Below are positions 13,371 through 24,400 of a stretch of 64,000 nt of DNA, piece by piece. The DNA is from Bathymodiolus brooksi. Its lineage: Eukaryota > Mollusca > Bivalvia > Mytilida > Modiolidae. The position numbers and the translations under genes are program-made. Each line of letters begins with the position of its first letter. Position 1 is the first letter of the stretch. Under the pieces are notes generated by a model. That model was not told the origin of the DNA. It worked only from the letters and a program-made list of their open reading frames with translations, and did no database searches. Where the stretch lies: NCBI GenBank assembly GCA_963680875.1, contig OY804588.1, forward strand, positions 79,756,829 through 79,820,828, written 5' to 3'.

Positions 13371-15478
13371 GTTGTTGTCCTATGTTTAGTTTTCTATGTA
13401 GTGTTTTGCTGTAATCTGTTTTAGAAGGGTTCGTTGTTGTTCTATCTTTGGTTTTCTATGTAGTGTTTTGCTGTAATCTGTTTTAGTGGGGTTCGTTGTT
13501 GTTCTATCTTTGGTTTTCTATGTAGTGTTTTACCGTAATTTATTTTAGTAGGGTTCGTTGTTGTTCTATCTTTGGTTTTCTATGTAGTGTTTTACCGTAA
13601 TCTGTTTTAGTAGAGTTCGTTGTGGTTCTATCTTTGGTTTTCTATATAGTGTTTTACCGTAATCTGTTTTAGTAGGGTTCGTTGTTGTTCTATCTCTGGT
13701 TTTCTATGTAGTGTTTTACTGTAATTTGTTTTAGTGGGGTTCGTTGTTGTTGAATCTTTGGTTTTCTATGTAGTGTTTTACCGTAATCTGTTTTAGTAGA
13801 GTTCGTTGTTGTTCTATCTTTTGTTTTCTATGTAGTGTTTTACTGTAATCTGTTTCAGTAGAGTTCGTTGTTGTTCAATCTTTGGTTTTCTATGTAGTGT
13901 TTTACTGTAATCTGTTTTAGTAGGGTTCGTTGTTGTTCTATCTTTGGTTTTCTATGTAGTGTTTTACTGTAATCTGTTTTAGTAGGGTTCGTTGTTGTTC
14001 AATCTTTGGTTTTCTATGTAGTGTTTTACTGTAATCTGTTTTAGTAGGGTTCGTTGTTGTTCAATCTTTGGTTTTCTATGTAGTGTTTTACCGTAATCTG
14101 TTTTAGTAGGGTTCGTTGTTGTTCTATCTTTGGTTTTCTATGTAGTGTTTTACTGTAATCTGTTTTAGTAGGGTTCGTTGTTGTTTTATCTTTGGTTTTC
14201 TATGTAGTGTTTTACCGTAATCTGTTTTGGTACGGTTCGTTGTTGTTTTATCTTTGGTTTTCTATGTAGTGTTTTACCGTAATCTGTTTTAGTGGGGTTC
14301 GTTGTTGTTCAATCTCTGGTTTTATATGTAGTGTTTTATCGTAATCTGTTTTAGTAGAGTTCGTTGTTGTTCTATCTTTGGTTTTCTATGTAGTGTTTTA
14401 CTGTAATCTGTTTCAGTAGAGTTCGTTGTTGTTCAATCTTTGGTTTTCTATGTAGTGTTTTACTGTAATCTGTTTTAGTAGGGTTCGTTGTTGTTCTATC
14501 TTTGGTTTTCTATGTAGTGTTTTACTGTAATCTGTTTTAGTAGGGTTCGTTGTTGTTCAATCTTTGGTTTTCTATGTAGTGTTTTACTGTAATCTGTTTT
14601 AGTAGGGTTCGTTGTTGTTCAATCTTTGGTTTTCTATGTAGTGTTTTACCGTAATCTGTTTTAGTAGGGTTCGTTGTTGTTCTATCTTTGGTTTTCTATG
14701 TAGTGTTTTACTGTAATCTGTTTTAGTAGGGTTCGTTGTTGTTTTATCTTTGGTTTTCTATGTAGTGTTTTACCGTAATCTGTTTTGGTACGGTTCGTTG
14801 TTGTTTTATCTTTGGTTTTCTATGTAGTGTTTTACCGTAATCTGTTTTAGTGGGGTTCGTTGTTGTTCAATCTCTGGTTTTATATGTAGTGTTTTATCGT
14901 AATCTGTTTTAGTAGAGTTCGTTGTTGTTCTATCTTTGGTTTTCTATGTAGTGTTTTACCGTAATCTGTTTTAGTGGGGTTCGTTGTTGTTCTATCTTTG
15001 GTTTTCTATGTAGTGTTTTACTGTAATCTGTTTTAGTAGGGTTCGTTGTTGTTCTATGTTTAGTTTTCTATGTAGTGTTTTATCGTGATCTGTTTTAGTG
15101 GGGTTCGTTGTTGTTCTATGTTTAGTTTTCTATGTAGTGTTTTACTGTAATCTGTTTTAGTAGAGTTCGTTGTTGTTCTTTCTTTGGTTTTCTATGTAGT
15201 GTTTTACTGTAATTTGTTTTAGTAGAGTTCGTTGTTGTTCTATCTTTGGTTTTCTATGTAGTGTTTTACCGTAATCTGTTTTAGTAGAGTTCGTTGTTGT
15301 TCTATCTTTGGTTTTCTATGTAGTGTTTTACCGTAATCTGTTTTAGTAGGGTTCGTTGTTGTTCTATCTCTGGATTTCTATGTAGTGTTTTACTGTAATC
15401 TGTTTTAGTAGGGTTCGTTGTTGTTCTATCTTTGGTTTTCTATGTAGTGTTTTACCGTAATCTGTTTTAGTAGGGTTT
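13371..15478 (+). repeat. Nested 25-monomer duplication in copy 1, first unit
   Basis: The rare TGTTGTCC monomer at 13371, the GAAGGG monomer, the TGTGGTTC + TATATAGTG pair (13641) and the following variants recur at 15479 and 15749, 2,108 bp on. Removing the extra 9-mer duplication in the first unit leaves 1,550 bp (25 x 62). In copy 2 the same pair is exactly 1,550 bp apart (19211 and 20761). The second unit here runs from 15479 to about 16850, where a TCCTATG junction marks the break. Confidence 0.82.
13841..14956 (+). repeat. Nested 9-monomer (558-bp) duplication, copy 1 only
   Basis: The rare TGTTTCAGTAG monomer at 13851 recurs at 14409, 558 bp on. It is followed both times by CAATC, TGG, CAATC, CAATC, TTATC, GGTACGG, GGGG + CAATCTCTGG and TATATG monomers in the same order. 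Only one such set lies at 19680-20240 in copy 2, so this is the youngest visible event in that lineage, or it was lost from copy 2. Confidence 0.85.
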
Positions 15479-16850
15479 GTTGTTGTCCTATCTTTAGTTT
15501 TCTATGTAGTGTTTTGCTGTAATCTGTTTTAGAAGGGTTCGTTGTTGTTCTATCTTTGGTTTTCTATGTAGTGTTTTGCTGTAATCTGTTTTAGTGGGGT
15601 TCGTTGTTGTTCTATCTTTGGTTTTCTATGTAGTGTTTTACCGTAATTTATTTTAGTAGGGTTCGTTGTTGTTCTATCTTTGGTTTTCTATGTAGTGTTT
15701 TACCGTAATCTGTTTTAGTAGAGTTCGTTGTGGTTCTATCTTTGGTTTTCTATATAGTGTTTTACCGTAATCTGTTTTAGTAGGGTTCGTTGTTGTTCTA
15801 TCTCTGGTTTTCTATGTAGTGTTTTACTGTAATTTGTTTTAGTGGGGTTCGTTGTTGTTGAATCTTTGGTTTTCTATGTAGTGTTTTACCGTAATCTGTT
15901 TTAGTAGAGTTCGTTGTTGTTCTATCTTTTGTTTTCTATGTAGTGTTTTACTGTAATCTGTTTCAGTAGAGTTCGTTGTTGTTCAATCTTTGGTTTTCTA
16001 TGTAGTGTTTTACTGTAATCTGTTTTAGTAGGGTTCGTTGTTGTTCTATCTTTGGTTTTCTATGTAGTGTTTTACTGTAATCTGTTTTAGTAGGGTTCGT
16101 TGTTGTTCAATCTTTGGTTTTCTATGTAGTGTTTTACTGTAATCTGTTTTAGTAGGGTTCATTGTTGTTCAATCTTTGGTTTTCTATGTAGTGTTTTACT
16201 GTAATCTGTTTTAGTAGGGTTCGTTGTTGTTCTATCTTTGGTTTTCTATGTAGTGTTTTACTGTAATCTGTTTTAGTATGGTTCGTTGTTGTTTTATCTT
16301 TGGTTTTCTATGTAGTGTTTTACCGTAATCTGTTTTGGTACGGTTCGTTGTTGTTTTATCTTTGGTTTTCTATGTAGTGTTTTACCGTAATCTGTTTTAG
16401 TGGGGTTCGTTGTTGTTCAATCTCTGGTTTTATATGTAGTGTTTTATCGTAATCTGTTTTAGTAGAGTTCGTTGTTGTTCTATCTTTGGTTTTCTATGTA
16501 GTGTTTTACCGTAATCTGTTTTAGTGGGGTTCGTTGTTGTTCTATCTTTGGTTTTCTATGTAGTGTTTTACTGTAATCTGTTTTAGTAGGGTTCGTTGTT
16601 GTTCTATGTTTAGTTTTCTATGTAGTGTTTTATCGTGATCTGTTTTAGTGGGGTTCGTTGTTGTTCTATGTTTAGTTTTCTATGTAGTGTTTTACTGTAA
16701 TCTGTTTTAGTAGAGTTCGTTGTTGTTCTTTCTTTGGTTTTCTATGTAGTGTTTTACTGTAATTTGTTTTAGTAGAGTTCGTTGTTGTTCTATCTTTGGT
16801 TTTCTATGTAGTGTTTTACCGTAATCTGTTTTAGTAGAGTTCGTTGTTGT
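15479..16850 (+). repeat. Nested 25-monomer duplication in copy 1, second unit
   Basis: This repeats the monomer order that begins at 13371 without the additional 9-mer set. Own variants include TTCATTGTTG near 16160 and AGTATGG near 16276, which recur at the matching places near 21440 and 21560 in copy 2. That shows the 25-mer duplication happened before the larger unit was duplicated. Confidence 0.8.
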
Positions 16851-17380
16851 CCTATGTTTAGTTTTCTATGTAGTGTTTTACTGTAATCTGTTTTAGTAGG
16901 GTTCGTTGTTGTTCTATCTTTGGTTTTCTATGTAGTGTTTTACTGTAATCTGTTTTAGTAGGGTTTGTTGTTGTTCTATCTTTGGTTTTCTATGTAGTGT
17001 TTTGCTGTAATCTGTTCTAGTAGGGTTCGTTGTTGTTTTCTCTTTGGTTTTCTATGTAGTGTTTTACCGTAATCTGTTTTAGTAGAGTTCGTTGTTGTTC
17101 TATCTCTGGTTTTCTATGTAGTGTTTTACAGTAATCTGTTTTAGTAGGATTCGTTGTTGTTCTATCTTTGGTTTTCTATGTAGTGTTTTACCGTAATCTG
17201 TTTTAGTAGAGTTCGTTGTTGTTCTATCTTTGGTTTTCTATGTAGTGTTTTACCGTAATCTGTTTTAGTAGGGTTCGTTGTTGTTTTATCTTTGGTTTTC
17301 TATGTAGTGTTTTACTGTAATCTGTTTTAGTAGGGTTCGTTGTTGTTTTATCTTTGGTTTTCTATGTAGTGTTTTACTGT

Positions 17381-20300
17381 AATCTGCTTTAGTGGGGTTC
17401 GTTGTTGTTCTAACTCTAGTTTTCTATGTAGTGTTTTACCGTAATCTGTTTTAGTAGAGTTCATTGTTGTTATATCTTTGGTTCTGTCTTTGGTTTTCTG
17501 TGTAGTGTTTTACCGTAATTTATTTTAGTAGGGTTCGTTGTTGTTCTATCTTTTGTTTTCTATGTAGTGTTTTACTGTAATCTGCTTTAGTGGGGTTCAT
17601 TGTTGTTCTATCTCTAGTTTTCTATGCAGTGTTTTATCGTAATCTGTTTTAGTAGAGTTCGTTGTTGTTCTATCTTTGGTTTTCTATGTAGTGTTTTACC
17701 GTAATCTGTTTTAGTAGAGTTCGTTGTTGTTCTATCTTTGGTTTTCTATGTAGTGTTTTACCGTAATCTGTTCTAGTAGAGTTCGTTGTTTTTCTATCTT
17801 TGGTTTTCTATGTAGTGTTTTACTGTAATCTATTTTAGTAGGGTTCGTTGTTGTTCTATCTTTTGTTTTCTATGTAGTGTTTTTCCGTAATCTGTTTTAG
17901 TGGGGTTCGTGGTTGTTCTATCTTTAGTTTTCTATGTAGTGTTTTACGGTAATCTCTTTTAGTAGGGTTCGTTGTTGTTCTATCTTTGGTTTTCTATGTA
18001 GTGTTTTACTGTAATCTGTTTTAGTAGGGTTCGTTGTTGTTCTATCTTTGGTTTTCTATGTAGTGTTTTACTGTAATCTGTTTTAGTAGGGTTCGTTGTT
18101 GTTCTATCTTTGGTTTTCTATGTAGTGTTTTACCGTAATCTGTTTTAGTTGGGTTCGTTGTTGTTCTATCTTTGATTTTCTATGTAGTGTTTTACCGTAA
18201 TTTATTTTAGTAGGGTTCGTTGTTGTTTTCTCTTTAGTTTTCTATGTAGTGTTTTACCGTAATTTATTTTAGTAAGGTTCGTTGTTGTTCTATCTTTGGT
18301 TTTCTATGTAGTGTTTTACTGTAATCTGTTTTAGTAGGATTCGTTGTTGTTCTATCTCTGGTTTTCTATGTAGTGTTTTACCGTAATCTGTTTTAGTAGA
18401 GTTCGTTGTTGTTCTATCTTTGGTTTTCTATGTAGTGTTTTACAGTAATCTCTTTTAGTAGGGTTCGTTTTTGTTCTATCTCTGGTTTTCTATGTAGTGT
18501 TTTACCGTAATCTGTTTTAGTAGAGTTCGTTGTTGTTCTATCTTTGGTTTTCTATGTAGTGTTTTACTGTAATCTGTTTTAGTAGAGTTCGTTGTTGTTT
18601 TATCTTTAGTTTTCTATGTAGTGTTTTACCGTAATTTATTTTAGTAGAGTTCGTTGTTGTTCTATCTCTGGTTTTCTATGTAGTGTTTTACCGTAATCTG
18701 TTTTAGTAGAGTTCGTTGTTGTTCTATCTTTAGTTTTCTATGTAGTGTTTTACCGTAATTTATTTTAGTAGGGTTCGTTGTTGTTCTATCTTTGGTTTTC
18801 TATGTAGTGTTTTATCGTGATCTGTTTTAGTAGAGTTCGTTGTTGTTCTATCTTTTGTTTTCTATGTAGTGTTTTACCGTAATCTGTTTTAGTAGGGTTC
18901 GTTGTTGTTCTATCTTTGGTTTTCTATGTAGTGTTTTACCGTAATCTGTTTTAGTAGAGTTCGTTGTTTTTCTATCTTTGGTTTTCTATGTAGTGTTTTA
19001 CCGTTATTTATTTTAGTAGGGTTCGTTGTTGTTTTCTCTTTGGTTTTCTATGTAGTGTTTTACTGTAATCTGCTTTAGTGGGGTTCGTTGTTGTTCTATC
19101 TTTGGTTTTCTATGTAGTGTTTTACTGTAATCTGTTTTAGTAGGGTTCGTTGTTGTTCTATCTTAGGTTTTCTATGTAGTGTTTTACCGTAATCTGTTTT
19201 AGTAGGGTTTGTTGTTGTCCTATGTTTAGTTTTCTATGTAGTGTTTTGCTGTAATCTGTTTTAGAAGGGTTCGTTGTTGTTCTATCTTTGGTTTTCTATG
19301 TAGTGTTTTGCTGTAATCTGTTTTAGTGGGGTTCGTTGTTGTTCTATCTTTGGTTTTCTATGTAGTGTTTTACCGTAATTTATTTTAGTAGGGTTCGTTG
19401 TTGTTCTATCTTTGGTTTTCTATGTAGTGTTTTACCGTAATCTGTTTTAGTAGAGTTCGTTGTGGTTCTATCTTTGGTTTTCTATATAGTGTTTTACCGT
19501 AATCTGTTTTAGTAGGGTTCGTTGTTGTTCTATCTCTGGTTTTCTATGTAGTGTTTTACTGTAATTTGTTTTAGTGGGGTTCGTTGTTGTTGAATCTTTG
19601 GTTTTCTATGTAGTGTTTTACCGTAATCTGTTTTAGTAGAGTTCGTTGTTGTTCTATCTTTTGTTTTCTATGTAGTGTTTTACTGTAATCTGTTTCAGTA
19701 GAGTTCGTTGTTGTTCAATCTTTGGTTTTCTATGTAGTGTTTTACTGTAATCTGTTTTAGTAGGGTTCGTTGTTGTTCTATCTTTGGTTTTCTATGTAGT
19801 GTTTTACTGTAATCTGTTTTAGTAGGGTTCGTTGTTGTTCAATCTTTGGTTTTCTATGTAGTGTTTTACTGTAATCTGTTTTAGTAGGGTTCGTTGTTGT
19901 TCAATCTTTGGTTTTCTATGTAGTGTTTTACCGTAATCTGTTTTAGTAGGGTTCGTTGTTGTTCTATCTTTGGTTTTCTATGTAGTGTTTTACTGTAATC
20001 TGTTTTAGTAGGGTTCGTTGTTGTTTTATCTTTGGTTTTCTATGTAGTGTTTTACCGTAATCTGTTTTGGTACGGTTCGTTGTTGTTTTATCTTTGGTTT
20101 TCTATGTAGTGTTTTACCGTAATCTGTTTTAGTGGGGTTCGTTGTTGTTCAATCTCTGGTTTTATATGTAGTGTTTTATCGTAATCTGTTTTAGTAGAGT
20201 TCGTTGTTGTTCTATCTTTGGTTTTCTATGTAGTGTTTTACCGTAATCTGTTTTAGTGGGGTTCGTTGTTGTTCTATCTTTGGTTTTCTATGTAGTGTTT

Positions 20301-22662
20301 TACTGTAATCTGTTTTAGTAGGGTTCGTTGTTGTTCTATGTTTAGTTTTCTATGTAGTGTTTTATCGTGATCTGTTTTAGTGGGGTTCGTTGTTGTTCTA
20401 TGTTTAGTTTTCTATGTAGTGTTTTACTGTAATCTGTTTTAGTAGAGTTCGTTGTTGTTCTTTCTTTGGTTTTCTATGTAGTGTTTTACTGTAATTTGTT
20501 TTAGTAGAGTTCGTTGTTGTTCTATCTTTGGTTTTCTATGTAGTGTTTTACCGTAATCTGTTTTAGTAGAGTTCGTTGTTGTTCTATCTTTGGTTTTCTA
20601 TGTAGTGTTTTACCGTAATCTGTTTTAGTAGGGTTCGTTGTTGTTCTATCTCTGGATTTCTATGTAGTGTTTTACTGTAATCTGTTTTAGTAGGGTTCGT
20701 TGTTGTTCTATCTTTGGTTTTCTATGTAGTGTTTTACCGTAATCTGTTTTAGTAGGGTTTGTTGTTGTCCTATCTTTAGTTTTCTATGTAGTGTTTTGCT
20801 GTAATCTGTTTTAGAAGGGTTCGTTGTTGTTCTATCTTTGGTTTTCTATGTAGTGTTTTGCTGTAATCTGTTTTAGTGGGGTTCGTTGTTGTTCTATCTT
20901 TGGTTTTCTATGTAGTGTTTTACCGTAATTTATTTTAGTAGGGTTCGTTGTTGTTCTATCTTTGGTTTTCTATGTAGTGTTTTACCGTAATCTGTTTTAG
21001 TAGAGTTCGTTGTGGTTCTATCTTTGGTTTTCTATATAGTGTTTTACCATAATCTGTTTTAGTAGGGTTCGTTGTTGTTCTATCTCTGGTTTTCTATGTA
21101 GTGTTTTACTGTAATTTGTTTTAGTGGGGTTCGTTGTTGTTGAATCTTTGGTTTTCTATGTAGTGTTTTACCGTAATCTGTTTTAGTAGAGTTCGTTGTT
21201 GTTCTATCTTTTGTTTTCTATGTAGTGTTTTACTGTAATCTGTTTCAGTAGAGTTCGTTGTTGTTCAATCTTTGGTTTTCTATGTAGTGTTTTACTGTAA
21301 TCTGTTTTAGTAGGGTTCGTTGTTGTTCTATCTTTGGTTTTCTATGTAGTGTTTTACTGTAATCTGTTTTAGTAGGGTTCGTTGTTGTTCAATCTTTGGT
21401 TTTCTATGTAGTGTTTTACTGTAATCTGTTTTAGTAGGGTTCATTGTTGTTCAATCTTTGGTTTTCTATGTAGTGTTTTACTGTAATCTGTTTTAGTAGG
21501 GTTCGTTGTTGTTCTATCTTTGGTTTTCTATGTAGTGTTTTACTGTAATCTGTTTTAGTATGGTTCGTTGTTGTTTTATCTTTGGTTTTCTATGTAGTGT
21601 TTTACCGTAATCTGTTTTGGTACGGTTCGTTGTTGTTTTATCTTTGGTTTTCTATGTAGTGTTTTACCGTAATCTGTTTTAGTGGGGTTCGTTGTTGTTC
21701 AATCTCTGGTTTTATATGTAGTGTTTTATCGTAATCTGTTTTAGTAGAGTTCGTTGTTGTTCTATCTTTGGTTTTCTATGTAGTGTTTTACCGTAATCTG
21801 TTTTAGTGGGGTTCGTTGTTGTTCTATCTTTGGTTTTCTATGTAGTGTTTTACTGTAATCTGTTTTAGTAGGGTTCGTTGTTGTTCTATGTTTAGTTTTC
21901 TATGTAGTGTTTTATCGTGATCTGTTTTAGTGGGGTTCGTTGTTGTTCTATGTTTAGTTTTCTATGTAGTGTTTTACTGTAATCTGTTTTAGTAGAGTTC
22001 GTTGTTGTTCTTTCTTTGGTTTTCTATGTAGTGTTTTACTGTAATTTGTTTTAGTAGAGTTCGTTGTTGTTCTATCTTTGGTTTTCTATGTAGTGTTTTA
22101 CCGTAATCTGTTTTAGTAGAGTTCGTTGTTGTCCTATGTTTAGTTTTCTATGTAGTGTTTTACTGTAATCTGTTTTAGTAGGGTTCGTTGTTGTTCTATC
22201 TTTGGTTTTCTATGTAGTGTTTTACTGTAATCTGTTTTAGTAGGGTTTGTTGTTGTTCTATCTTTGGTTTTCTATGTAGTGTTTTGCTGTAATCTGTTCT
22301 AGTAGGGTTCGTTGTTGTTTTCTCTTTGGTTTTCTATGTAGTGTTTTACCGTAATCTGTTTTAGTAGAGTTCGTTGTTGTTCTATCTCTGGTTTTCTATG
22401 TAGTGTTTTACAGTAATCTGTTTTAGTAGGATTCGTTGTTGTTCTATCTTTGGTTTTCTATGTAGTGTTTTACCGTAATCTGTTTTAGTAGAGTTCGTTG
22501 TTGTTCTATCTTTGGTTTTCTATGTAGTGTTTTACCGTAATCTGTTTTAGTAGGGTTCGTTGTTGTTTTATCTTTGGTTTTCTATGTAGTGTTTTACTGT
22601 AATCTGTTTTAGTAGGGTTCGTTGTTGTTTTATCTTTGGTTTTCTATGTAGTGTTTTACTGT
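17381..22662 (+). repeat. Large HOR unit, copy 2 (5,282 bp)
   Basis: This is the full unit between the GCTTTAG + CTAACTCTAG markers at 17381 and 22663. Its length is 85 x 62 + 12 because one monomer is reduced to 12 bp by the deletion at about 17481. Against copy 1 from about 14960 to 17380 it sits at exactly 5,282 bp and looks almost identical; one difference seen is CCATAA at 21049 against CCGTAA at 15767. It contains the nested 25-mer pair at 19211-20760 and 20761 to about 22132. Confidence 0.87.
17465..17500 (+). repeat. 50-bp deletion junction (12-bp monomer remnant), copy 2
   Basis: The sequence jumps from TATATCTTTG directly to GTTCTGTCTTTGG. In copy 1 (about 11581-11650) and at about 24680-24760 a full monomer separates the two. 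Comparing them shows 50 bp lost, with about 3 bp (GTT) of matching sequence at the two ends of the break. The following monomer carries TGTGTAG in place of TATGTAG. Confidence 0.85.
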
Positions 22663-24400
22663 AATCTGCTTTAGTGGGGTTCGTTGTTGTTCTAACTCTA
22701 GTTTTCTATGTAGTGTTTTACCGTAATCTGTTTTAGTAGAGTTCATTGTTGTTATATCTTTGGTTCTGTCTTTGGTTTTCTGTGTAGTGTTTTACCGTAA
22801 TTTATTTTAGTAGGGTTCGTTGTTGTTCTATCTTTTGTTTTCTATGTAGTGTTTTACTGTAATCTGCTTTAGTGGGGTTCATTGTTGTTCTATCTCTAGT
22901 TTTCTATGCAGTGTTTTATCGTAATCTGTTTTAGTAGAGTTCGTTGTTGTTCTATCTTTGGTTTTCTATGTAGTGTTTTACCGTAATCTGTTTTAGTAGA
23001 GTTCGTTGTTGTTCTATCTTTGGTTTTCTATGTAGTGTTTTACCGTAATCTGTTCTAGTAGAGTTCGTTGTTTTTCTATCTTTGGTTTTCTATGTAGTGT
23101 TTTACTGTAATCTATTTTAGTAGGGTTCGTTGTTGTTCTATCTTTTGTTTTCTATGTAGTGTTTTTCCGTAATCTGTTTTAGTGGGGTTCGTGGTTGTTC
23201 TATCTTTAGTTTTCTATGTAGTGTTTTACGGTAATCTCTTTTAGTAGGGTTCGTTGTTGTTCTATCTTTGGTTTTCTATGTAGTGTTTTACTGTAATCTG
23301 TTTTAGTAGGGTTCGTTGTTGTTCTATCTTTGGTTTTCTATGTAGTGTTTTACTGTAATCTGTTTTAGTAGGGTTCGTTGTTGTTCTATCTTTGGTTTTC
23401 TATGTAGTGTTTTACCGTAATCTGTTTTAGTTGGGTTCGTTGTTGTTCTATCTTTGATTTTCTATGTAGTGTTTTACCGTAATTTATTTTAGTAGGGTTC
23501 GTTGTTGTTTTCTCTTTAGTTTTCTATGTAGTGTTTTACCGTAATTTATTTTAGTAAGGTTCGTTGTTGTTCTATCTTTGGTTTTCTATGTAGTGTTTTA
23601 CTGTAATCTGTTTTAGTAGGATTCGTTGTTGTTCTATCTCTGGTTTTCTATGTAGTGTTTTACCGTAATCTGTTTTAGTAGAGTTCGTTGTTGTTCTATC
23701 TTTGGTTTTCTATGTAGTGTTTTACAGTAATCTCTTTTAGTAGGGTTCGTTTTTGTTCTATCTCTGGTTTTCTATGTAGTGTTTTACCGTAATCTGTTTT
23801 AGTAGAGTTCGTTGTTGTTCTATCTTTGGTTTTCTATGTAGTGTTTTACTGTAATCTGTTTTAGTAGAGTTCGTTGTTGTTTTATCTTTAGTTTTCTATG
23901 TAGTGTTTTACCGTAATTTATTTTAGTAGAGTTCGTTGTTGTTCTATCTCTGGTTTTCTATGTAGTGTTTTACCGTAATCTGTTTTAGTAGAGTTCGTTG
24001 TTGTTCTATCTTTAGTTTTCTATGTAGTGTTTTACCGTAATTTATTTTAGTAGGGTTCGTTGTTGTTCTATCTTTGGTTTTCTATGTAGTGTTTTATCGT
24101 GATCTGTTTTAGTAGAGTTCGTTGTTGTTCTATCTTTTGTTTTCTATGTAGTGTTTTACCGTAATCTGTTTTAGTAGGGTTCGTTGTTGTTCTATCTTTG
24201 GTTTTCTATGTAGTGTTTTACCGTAATCTGTTTTAGTAGAGTTCGTTGTTTTTCTATCTTTGGTTTTCTATGTAGTGTTTTACCGTTATTTATTTTAGTA
24301 GGGTTCGTTGTTGTTTTCTCTTTGGTTTTCTATGTAGTGTTTTACTGTAATCTGCTTTAGTGGGGTTCGTTGTTGTTCTATCTTTGGTTTTCTATGTAGT
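22663..24400 (+). repeat. Large HOR unit, copy 3 (partial, about 1.74 kb)
   Basis: Bases from 22663 repeat 17381 onwards at 5,282 bp, including the same 50-bp deletion (junction near 22763), the TATGCAGTG monomer, the GTGGTTGTTC monomer, TTACGGTAA and the TTCGTTTTTG monomer. Homology ends near 24400, where copy 2 would read TACTG + TCTTAGG but this copy reads TACAG + TTTATC. The rest of the unit is missing, as expected if an unequal exchange joined it to different satellite. Confidence 0.85.
22745..22782 (+). repeat. 50-bp deletion junction, copy 3
   Basis: The same join (TTTGGTTCTGTC) as at 17481 lies exactly 5,282 bp later. Sharing of the precise break shows the deletion came before copies 2 and 3 separated, and after the split from copy 1. 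Confidence 0.85.

Larger units (their letters stand above)
11491..17380 (+). repeat. Large HOR unit, copy 1 (95 monomers, 5,890 bp)
   Basis: The start marker AATCTGCTTTAG followed by TTCTAACTCTAG is at 11491, 17381 and 22663. Within this copy the order of variants matches 17381-22662 except for three things: it keeps a full monomer where the later copies have a 50-bp deletion, it has an extra 9-monomer duplication at 13841-14956, and bases about 12530-12660 differ and hold a 63-bp and a 61-bp monomer. After 12661 the offset to copy 2 is 5,840 bp; past the 9-mer duplication it becomes 5,282 bp, which fits these events exactly. Confidence 0.85.
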
